Shown here piece by piece: positions 56,175 to 64,000 of a stretch of DNA of 64,000 nt. Position 1 is the stretch's first letter, and each line of letters starts with the position of its first letter. The notes below the pieces were generated by a model. That model was not told the DNA's origin, searched no databases, and saw nothing but the letters and a program-made list of their open reading frames with translations. The position numbers and the translations under genes are program-made. Origin of the DNA: Anisodus tanguticus (lineage: Eukaryota > Streptophyta > Magnoliopsida > Solanales > Solanaceae); assembly GCA_034509755.1 (NCBI GenBank), contig CM067541.1:17968001-18032000 (forward strand), in the 5' to 3' direction.

Positions 56175-56735
56175 GATTTAACCTCACAAAACCAAATGGG
56201 TAGTTCCAATTTGAATTCTTGTACTCAATTCCCATTTGCCCCAAAATAGTATGTTTAGTCCATTGGGGTTTAGTGATGGTTCTGCAAATGAGAACTCTTT
56301 GTTTCTCAATAAGTCTAAGTTGTTAAAGCCACTTGATAATTTTGCTTCAATTGGAGCACAACCAACTCTTTTCCAAAAAAGGCTGCTCTTAGAAAGAACT
56401 TAGCTAATAATAGTGGTGGCAATATGGGGGATTTTGGAGGTGAAATTGGTCAAAAGAGAAAATGGGGTAATGGAGAAGAACTTGATGATGTTAGCTTTGA
56501 TGGATGCACATTGAGTTATGATTCAGATGAGCTTGTTAAGAATGGTAGTAAGGTGGATGATAGTGATAAGAATGGTGGAAATAGCTCGAATGCAACGAGC
56601 ATTGTCACCGGTGGGAATCCGAAAGGAAAGAAAAAGAGACTTCCGGCCAAGAATTTGATGGCTGAACGACAACGTAGGAAGAAGCTAAACGATAGGCTTT
56701 ACATGCTGATGTTTGCTGTACCAAGGATAGTAAGG

Positions 56736-57432
56736 TAACAAATTTATTTACATCAAATTCTCGTGAATTCCTATATGATTCTAACATTCACATTCATCAG
56801 CTTTTTACCAAAAAAAGAAAAGTGAAAATTGAACAATATATTGTTACTCTTATTTTCTGTTTTGAATGTACTTCATTTACTCTTCTTAAGGTATGCAACT
56901 TTGTCCTATGCATAGTTCAAAAAGGTTTTTGGATTAAATCTATATTGATGATAGTCGCATTAAATTCACTCACATGAACTATATGAAAAGATTTCAAAAG
57001 GATCTTTTGTTTTGGACCACACAAGAGAATAGACATTTACTAACTTGATGCAACATGAGTTGTCTTTTTAAGTTTGATCCGTAACTTCTCTTATACTCTG
57101 AACTACGAGTGTTTTTTGATCTCTCTTGTATGTATCTTCTTTAATTTGCTTTGTTTCTTTGCCCCCCTGTCCCTCTCCCGGGTGGGGGTGTCCCACCACT
57201 CGTCATAGTGATTGGATTATTGTAAATGGTCATAAATTAATCCTTTAATCAGGATGTCAAAGTGTATGGTATGGCAGTAACATGATACTTGAATCTCACC
57301 GCTGCGATGCAGAAACATTTTTACTGGAGCTCTAAGAAACCAAGACATAGGAGGTTATCTTTGATAGGGCCAAGATGCGGGAAGTAATTAAAATACCTTG
57401 AATGCATTCTTGCAAATTCCTTCTAAATGAAG
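56736..57432. other. Decayed downstream part of the ICE1-like locus
   Basis: Begins with the presumed intron 1 donor (GTAACAAATT) and then AT-rich sequence. I could not find the expected next exon with the MDRASILGDAI block. Nothing else is recognised. Confidence 0.5.
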
Positions 57433-58360
57433 TGTGTTGGGTCCGGGGCTACGGATAAGCAAGAATATGTAAGAATAAAACTGTAACAGCTAGAACAATT
57501 AAACAATGCCTTCAATGTTGTGTCAACATCTGAGGCAACATTGTGATAAAACGGTTATAAACCTTTATAGAGTAAATGCAGCGGAAAAGTAAAGAGACAC
57601 AAGGTTTATATTTTCAAGGGTATATATTAATATATCCCTTGATGGTCAATGACCAAAGAATTGTATAAATTATATACAATTACAAATGAATTTCTTTTTA
57701 CAAGATTGAACAATAAATGTGAAAAAGAAATTACAAACAAAAGTGAAGTCGCAGATGACTTCAGCCTAAAGTTAAAAGATCTAAAAAGACAAATACAACA
57801 TCTTCATTACAATTGCTTGAAATATAAGCTTGATCTAGAATCTGGGCAGCAATAGTAATGTGGGGCTAGATGTTGTTATACTACTTTAGGCTAAGTGTGT
57901 TGATCCAGTTTTTAAGGTGAATATCCGAGAGCTCTCTTGATAATTCTTCTCTTTCAATTCTGGATATCGATACTCTAAAGCTCCCCTCTATTTATAGTGT
58001 GGAACTTTCCTTGAAATCCTCACTGATTGGTTACGGAGGTTGAGTAAAAGAAGGCTTCAGCTTGGACCGGTTCTTGCTCCTTAAAAAGCTCAACGTTCTA
58101 GACTTGGTCTTCACGCTGCTTCCTCTCCAAGCTTTGATTTGTTTCTTTTACCACGTTTTAAACACAAGCATCATTGTAAGCTTGCCTAGGTCATTTTTTA
58201 CTCACGGGAACACAACCCGTTTTGGCGGAAGAATAGGCAAAATCGTTACAGAGATGTTGTCAGGAATGTTGTCACAACATCGCAGGCAACATTCTTATTC
58301 TCATAAGATGTTGTCCTGAGCATTTACAGATATTGTCACAACATCCATCCAACATCAACA
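57433..58360 (-). repeat. 3' LTR of element F
   Basis: About 928 bp from TGTGTTGGGTCCGGGG to CAACATCAACA in plus reading. A TATA box (TATAAATA on the minus strand, 57989-57996) lies within. ATGTTG and CAACAT words are frequent near both ends. The left boundary could be shifted by two bases. Confidence 0.82.
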
Positions 58361-58376
58361 ATCTCCCCCTTTTTGC
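58361..58376 (-). other. Polypurine tract of element F
   Basis: The minus strand reads AAAAAGGGGGAGAT directly before the LTR start TGTTGATG. It is the plus-strand primer site. Confidence 0.85.
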
Positions 58377-58893
58377 CTTTTTCACAAAACTCCATACGAA
58401 GCGAAAATGACTAGGATACTGATTCCCGATGTAGTCCTTACATTCCAAGAATCAATAGGATCAGTGACATGCTCCCCCTTAACCTGCAGTATTAAATTCC
58501 AAGCAGTGTTGTATCGATGATTTGATTAGATAGGAGTTATGTTCTGTTAGTCGTGACTTACTTACAACAACTGCGTAAACAGTCTACAGTAACCATTCAT
58601 AACAATCCATATCAAACAAACATATATAAACAGCTTTAGAAAGCAGTCACAATGTCTGCAAGAACAGACCAAATATCCCAAAGTAAATTATTACAAACCA
58701 AAAAAATATTCCAAATGTCAGTATATCCAATATTCAAATAAACAGAGATTATCAGCACTCCATCTCATCAGCATGGTCATCCTTGACTAGAGTAATCGAG
58801 TCACAGTAGCTTCCAGCCGCTTTCTGTGATCGATCACTCTTTGCAGCACCATCTTCATCTCCATAGAATCAGAAGTAGTCAGCAATCATCATC

Positions 58894-60705
58894 TCAACTC
58901 CTCTCCCCCCGCATCATAGCTTGGCCTGCATCATTATCAGTAGCAGCTCCCCTTGTCTGTCTGCTTCCAGAAGCAACACCATCAGCATCATCCTCTCCCC
59001 CTTTTTGTGAAGAAAGTAAGCCCACATAATAGTTCTTGGCTCGCACTAGGTCTTGAATTTGCCTGTCAAGTTCAGCAATGTTTTGTCGAAGCCAGTCTTT
59101 GGACATTGGGACCTTTTCTTGACCAATGTTTCCAGGAATGTTGGCACCATCCTTTGATGTGTCAGTGTCCCATTCATCTTTCTTCCAAGGCAGGTCAATA
59201 ACCCTGTCCCTGATGTTCATAACTGCTCGATGTACTGAGTAAACCTCTAAGGCTGGACTCAGCTTTTCTCCTTTTGGAGTCTTAAAACCTTGGTTGAGCA
59301 GGATTTGAAAAATCAAGGAGGGGTATGGAAGGGCAGGGTTGCTTTGTCTTTATGCCAAATTGGCAACATGGTTGAAAATGAGAGTTCTTAAGTTAATTTT
59401 CTGATTCCTTCCAATCTTGAAAAACAGTGATGCTTGATCAAGGGTCACTACTGTCTCGTTGAGGGAGGGTAGCCAGTTGTATATAGCAGTTTGTGCAAAG
59501 TGGCAAACAAGTTAGTGAGTTTTGACACAGGACTTCGAGGAGCCCAAACAGTGATCAAATTCCCCGTAAGGTACTTGATCATCAAATTGAGTTCCTCCAC
59601 AGTAGGGTTTGGTTGAGGTTCTCTTTCACTAACAATTATCCCAAGAGTGGAGTTGATGTTATTAGGTGTAAAATTGTATACCTTTGTTGTATAGGTACAT
59701 TCTCCCAAATTTCTTCGAGGTTGTGTCCCTAACAGCAAGCGTCAAATTAGCATAAAACACCCTAATCACCTTCTCACAATAAGGATTCTTACCAGATACA
59801 GAGCTTAAGATCTTTCGACTACTTAAGAAATCAACTAAACCATTTGTGGAGAATGAAGTTAGGTCAATCACATTCTCCCCTCTAACTCCTCTATTTTTAA
59901 ACCAATTCCAGTTACTGGAGCATGATTTCATTTGAAACATGGAAGAATAGGGAATTACCTCAGAATCTGTTTCAGATTCTGTGTTTTCTTGTTCGGATGA
60001 GGTGGCTGCAGGTGTTGCCTCGGATGTTGGGGCAACATAGTCTGGGTCCATTTTCTCGTCTATTGCCTTTGATGTTGATGCAACATTTTTATCAAAGTTC
60101 CAGTATGTTCTGCGGACCCCTTTAGGAATGAAGTTTCATAGAGGTGTGTCATCTGACATCTCTTCTTCTTCTTTTTCCTTCTCAGTTTCCGCTTGTGGAG
60201 TCGAAGTTGATGGAGTTCTGGAAGAACTGGACACATTGAGATCGGTGTCAGTGTCGCTGCTAGTGGTAGTATCAACAGGGAAAGTCGACTCTTCCCTGGA
60301 TCTTTTGACTGACTGGTTATCACCGAATTGGTTTTCGAAAACCCTTTTTGACCTTCGCGTCGGAAATGTCGATTTTGACTGTCTTAAGGCAAGGTTTGAG
60401 AAATCAAATATTGCATCAACATCGATTGGGTTTTCATTATCGTCTGGGTAGCCCACTTGTAATGGCTTATCTGAACCAAGCAGGATCATAGCCTGTGTGC
60501 AGTCCTCCTCGACTGGTTTCAAGTCATTGATGGAAGTATAATGCTTGTAAACCTTGTTGCTATTTGCTGGACTAGTCGACATTGGGGAATACTCTTTGGT
60601 GTTTGTGAATTTTGGGGAAATGGACATGGGAGAGGGTTTTGAAGAATTGGGCGTGTTAGAGAAGCTTTGGGTTTTGAAAAATGACGGTGATGTTTGGGAT
60701 GCCAT
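58894..60705 (-). pseudogene. Envelope-position ORF of element F
   Basis: The third ORF of SIRE-type elements, of unproven role. It starts at ATG 60705 (MASQTSPSFFKTQSFSNTPN), a Ser/Thr/Pro-rich N-terminus with a basic TRRSKRVFEN stretch and an acidic tail EKEKEEEEMSDD. A single in-frame TGA (60138-60136) is followed in the same frame to 59662 by NWNWFKNRGVRGENVIDLTS, then IRVFYANLTLAVRDTTSKKF. This is the conserved core known from the plant transposon protein family (Pfam Transposase_32, from memory). Two frameshifts near 59690 and 59440 separate the rest, PNPTVEELNLMIKYLTGN and DWLRQNIAELDRQIQDLVRA, a predicted coiled-coil end. No clear transmembrane segment is visible. Confidence 0.8.
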
Positions 60706-61560
60706 GATTTGATGGATTGTAAATCGGTTGATGTGATAATTCCAAGACAAAAATGAGAGGTTTCATTATGGCAAGATATACTTACACTCAAACTCCTTTT
60801 TCTTAAATTTAGATTGTATAGATGAATAAAAACTCTTTACACACCTAAAACAAAGGATTTACACAGCACATAACATCATTTAAAATTTAAATAAAAACGG
60901 TCCTCCAGAATTTTTGGATTTTCCGTTAAAGACAGAGACGTGTTAAATACAAAAAAAAAGAATAAAATAAGATAAACCAGATTGATCAATGTACTGGAAC
61001 ACGATGTTGTTAATGATGTTGGCAACATTACCAAGTTAAACAAACATTATGAGACTCCAAGGATTTTCTGATTTGGCAGATGATATTTCCGTATATGTTC
61101 CTTATGAGACTGATCGCTGGACTAATGTAATATTTTACCATTGTCCTTAATCAACTTAGTTGAACACATACAAATTAAAAAAATATTGAGGAATTTTCAA
61201 CCTTTTTGAAGCACGTGGTACTCCTATAGAATATGAATGATACCATCTTAGAGCTTTGCTCTTTTTGTATACATCCAAATCTTTTAGTAGAGGCTTCGCC
61301 TTCTTATGATACTCATTTTTTTATGATATACATAATTGTTTTATATATATATCATCGCAGAGAACGGTATCGCATTCATATCTTGTCCTTTTAGAGTCAT
61401 GCTTGAATCTTTTGAAAAACAATGCAACATCACTACAACAATTATCCTGTATATTGACTCAACAGTAAATGTTACCCAAAATGTTAGGACAACATTTCGG
61501 ACAACATCTACCTATTCTGTCTTATTTTCAAAGAAAACAGAGACCAATAGATTTTTTCAA
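60706..61560 (-). other. Element F spacer between pol and the envelope-position ORF
   Basis: AT-rich, without a coding stretch on the minus strand. Plus-strand frames here are shadows. It contains ATGTTG/CAACAT clusters near 61003-61035 and 61478-61508. Confidence 0.65.
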
Positions 61561-62693
61561 GCTAGAAAATCTCTCATGATCTAAAGGTTTGGTAAAAATG
61601 TCAGTCAGTTGAAAAAGAGTATCAATATGTTCGATTTGAACTAGCTGTTTTTCCACTAAGTCTCTTAAAAATGATGTTTTATGTTTATGTGCTTTGTACG
61701 TGAATGCTCAACAGGATTTTTGGAAATATTAATAGCATTCAGATTATCACAATACAAAATCATGGAGTTATTAGATATGTCATAGTCATCTAGCATATAT
61801 CGTAACCAAATCAGTTGAGCACAACAACTTTCGGCTGCCACATATTCAGATTCGGCAGTCGAGAGTGATACACAATTTTATTTACGACTGTACCATGAGA
61901 CTAGATTATTGCCAAGATAGAAACACCCACCACTAGTGCTTTTCCTATCGTCTACATCACCGGCCCAATCCGAGTCACTATATCCTATTAGATTAGGATT
62001 AGTGTCTTTGGAGTACCAAATTCCCAAGTCACGTGTACCGGCAACATATCGAATGATACGTTTCACAGCATTAAGATGAGATACCTTGGGACTGGCTTGG
62101 AACCTAGCGCAAACACATACGCTAAACATGATATCGGGGCGACTGGCAGTAAGGTATAAAAGGCTACCTATCATAGATCGGTATAATGTTGGGTCAACAT
62201 CTTGTCCAACATCGTCTTTACATACATGTTGCGTAGAGCCTATTGGAGTCTTCATGTGTTTAGCATTTTCCAAACCAAATCTCCTAACAAGATTCTTGAC
62301 GTACTTGCTTTGAGATACAAAGATCCTATCTTCATTCTTTTTAATCTGCAAGCCTAAGAAAAATGTTAGTTCTCCAATCATGCTCATCTCAAATGTTGTC
62401 GACATTTCTTCGACAAACGACTTTAAGAATGATTCTGTAGTCAAACCAAAAACAATATCATCACCATAGATTTGAGCTATTATTACATCTACACCATGTC
62501 TTTTCATGAATAATGTTCTGTCAGCTTCTCCACAGGTAAAACCAAACTCAACAAGGAAGTCAGTTAGACGACCATACCATGCACGTGGTGCTTGTTTTAG
62601 TCTATACAAAGCTTTGTTGAGCTTGTACACATGATGTGGATGGTGAGGATCCTCAAATCCCTTTGGTTGTTCAACATATACTTCTTTGTCCAA
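61561..62693 (-). pseudogene. Element F RT C-terminal part and RNase H
   Basis: The 271-residue open frame 61878-62693 starts DKEVYVEQPKGFEDPHHP, then LNKALYRLKQAPRAWYG and the catalytic motif AQIYGDDIVFGLTTES, with YGDD instead of YVDD. It continues through MIGELTFFLGLQIKKNED, LYRSMIGSLLYLTASRPDIM, and the RNase H start LIGYSDSDWAGDVDDRKSTS. One stop (TAA at about 61880) precedes SLSTAESEYVAAE and LYCDNLNAINISKNPVEHS to about 61700. The order and the SIRE-like wording are clear. Confidence 0.92.
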
Positions 62694-63233
62694 GTATCAA
62701 TTGAGGAAAGCACCTTTAACGTCCATTTGGTGCAAGGTAATCTTTAGATAGCAAGCAATAGCAAGAAGCAATCTTATTGACTCAATTCTAGCCACAGGAG
62801 CGAAGGTCTCGTCATAGTCGATACCTTCTACTTGTGTATATGCTTGAGCAACAAGTCGAGCTTTGTTCCTAACAATCTTCCCTAACTCATCTGATTTGTT
62901 TTTGAATATCCATTTGGTCCCAATAACATTTGTGTTGTTGGGTCGTGATACTAAGTCCCAAACCTCATTTCGGGCAAATTGTTCAAGCTCCTCTTGCATG
63001 GCTTGAATCCAAAAATTATCTTTTAATGCTTCCCCAATATTTTTAGGTTCCAAAGTAGATGTAAGACAAGAAAGGCTTACCTGTTGATATATGGTGGACA
63101 TGCACACATACCTTACCATTTCTCGGTAATTCACTGGCTCTTTCCATCTTGTACGCCTCTTCTCAAAAACTCCCCCTATCACTTGGTCGGGTGGATGGTT
63201 CCTTTTAATCCTCGATGGAGGGTCTCTTTTCAC
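62694..63233 (-). pseudogene. Element F RT N-terminal part
   Basis: The open frame 62697-63233 carries a basic linker, then PKNIGEALKDNFWIQAMQEE, LVSRPNNTNVIGTKWIFKNK and DYDETFAPVARIESIRLLLA. It ends LHQMDVKGAFLN at a stop (TGA) where Gly is expected, after which the frame continues at 62693. It is therefore only one substitution away from fusion with the downstream part. Confidence 0.9.
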
Positions 63234-63276
63234 TTGATCATTCAGTTCAGTAGAGACTCCTCCTCGACTTCGGTCC

Positions 63277-64000
63277 CTATGTTCTCTCTTTGAGGTTCAG
63301 ATGTTTCTTCTGATGTCGGGATAACATCTGTTTCTTCAGTGGGTTGCTCCTCTTCAACTGCAACCACAATGTTGTTTTCTGAAGATCTACCAGATATATC
63401 CAGCAGGTCATCAAAAATAACATTGACCGACTCATGTATGGTCTTTGTCCGAAGATTGTATATTCGGTAAGCATGGCTATTTTGAGAGTAGCCAACGAAT
63501 TTTCCTTGTCACTCTTAGAGTCAAATTTAGCCAGTTGATCCCCGTCATTAAGAATATAGCACACACACCCAAAGACATGAAAGTACCGCAATGTAGGTTT
63601 CTTTCCATTTAACAATTCATAGGGTGTCATCTTGGTCCCTGGCCTTAAATAGATTCTATTAGTTATGTGACATGCCGTGTTCAAGGCTTCTGCCCAAAAC
63701 CTCTTTGACAATTACTTAGAACTTAACATAACTCTAGCCATTTCTTGTAAAGTTCTGTTCTTTCTCTCGGCAACCCCATTTTGTTGTGGTGTTTTTGGTG
63801 CCGAAAATTCATGAAATATGCCTTTCTTTTCACAAAATTTTGCAAATGTTTGATTTTCAAACTCCTTTCCATGATCAGATCTAATTCTAAAAATCGAAGA
63901 ACAAAACAGATTCTTAATCCTAGAGTAAAGTGTTCTAAACATCTCAAAGGTTTGTGATTTTTCCTTTAAAAAATAGATCCAAGTAAATCTGGAAAAATCA
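63277..64000 (-). pseudogene. Element F integrase (partial at window edge)
   Basis: 63712-63942 reads FRIRSDHGKEFENQTFAKFC (catalytic Asp and Glu region) and QQNGVAERKNRTLQEMARVM, then a stop (TAA). 63277-63711 continues with RFWAEALNTACHITNRIYLR, MTPYELLNGKKP and HVFGCVCYILND before a frame change. The N-terminal half is beyond the right edge. Confidence 0.9.

Larger units (their letters stand above)
52159..56735 (+). pseudogene. ICE1/SCREAM-type bHLH factor, exon 1 broken by three insertions
   Basis: ICE1-class proteins are nuclear MYC-type bHLH activators in cold response and stomatal lineage. Four pieces of one first exon are visible. 52159-52227 encodes MLSRVNTMVWNMEDKEDEE. 53629-53690 encodes the Asn-rich NKENNNSGLENKDN. 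55237-55556 has TFKSMLDGA, then FLETQDLRGLN. 56175-56735 has TSQNQMGSSNLNS, then KRLPAKNLMAERQRRKKLND and RLYMLMFAVPRI. The basic region and helix 1 are present, but frameshifts occur near 56248, 56385 and 56730, and exons for the rest of the bHLH and the C-terminal ACT-like region are not found to 57430. The order and phase of the pieces show a single gene before the insertions. Confidence 0.88.
57433..64000 (-). mobile_element. SIRE/Maximus-type copia retrotransposon F (5' part outside window)
   Basis: The 3' LTR at 57433-58360 is followed on the right (upstream in the element) by the polypurine tract complement CTCCCCCTTTTTG, an envelope-position ORF (58894-60705), RNase H, RT and integrase on the minus strand. 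The AAAAAGGGGGAGAT tract and the extra ORF between pol and the 3' LTR are hallmarks of the SIRE/Maximus lineage. The 5' LTR, gag and protease lie beyond the right edge. It is interrupted by several in-frame stops but less decayed than the other elements. Confidence 0.9.

Noticed and set aside
57240..57420. Possible downstream exons of the ICE1-like gene
   Set aside because: Translation gives no MDRASILGDAI-type helix 2 or C-terminal block; the DVKVYGMAVT reading is too short to support an exon.

Overview
This window reads as an AT-rich, repeat-dense plant nuclear genome, almost certainly a eudicot and probably Solanaceae. That last point is inference from the style of the Ty1/copia, TRIM, hAT, MITE and LINE families and from the two recognisable host genes. 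Transposable elements cover most of the 64 kb, many nested in one another, and several insertions can be bounded exactly by target-site duplications (TSDs).

Layout: 1-1717, decayed 3' end of an RTE-type LINE (+). 3040-9643, copia element A (+, TSD TGTAC). 11575-19510, copia element B (-, 160-bp LTRs), split by a 3.7-kb hAT transposon at 14362-18055 (TSD TCCAAAAG) and carrying an antisense fragment of a host ACT-domain (ACR) gene where gag should be. 19709-26288, copia element C (+, TSD TCATT), same family as A. 26953-30338, an apparently intact 10-exon serine carboxypeptidase-like gene (SCPL45 type) with a MITE in intron 1. 34191-40043, copia element D (-), with a 776-bp hAT-type MITE in its RNase H region (TSD ATAAACAA). 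42513-51655, copia element E (-), same family as A and C, split by a 3.25-kb solo LTR at 46393-49645 (TSD GTTAG). 52159-56735, a pseudogene of an ICE1/SCREAM-type bHLH factor, broken by two related LTRs and a TRIM element (TSD GATTT). 57433 to the right edge, a SIRE/Maximus-type copia element F (-) with an envelope-position ORF.

The most striking signal is in the A/C/E family. Where copia elements normally carry a tRNA-iMet primer-binding site (elements B and D and the TRIM in this same window do), these three have TTTAAGACAAGATTG just after the LTR. This is the reverse complement of CAATCTTGTCTTAAA, which lies inside their own LTR. That suggests self-primed reverse transcription, or a long-range hairpin joining the LTR to the primer-binding position. 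A and E also share the same replacement of the reverse transcriptase catalytic core by about 200 bp of unrelated DNA, and the same non-standard gag region, so they look like a defective subfamily mobilised in trans, while C keeps the ordinary gag-pol layout with a YVDD motif.

Only the carboxypeptidase gene looks functional. The ICE1-like locus has lost its frame in several places as well as the C-terminal part of the bHLH domain. No tRNA or rRNA gene and no CRISPR array were seen. Element names A-F are local to this report, and percent identities were not computed.
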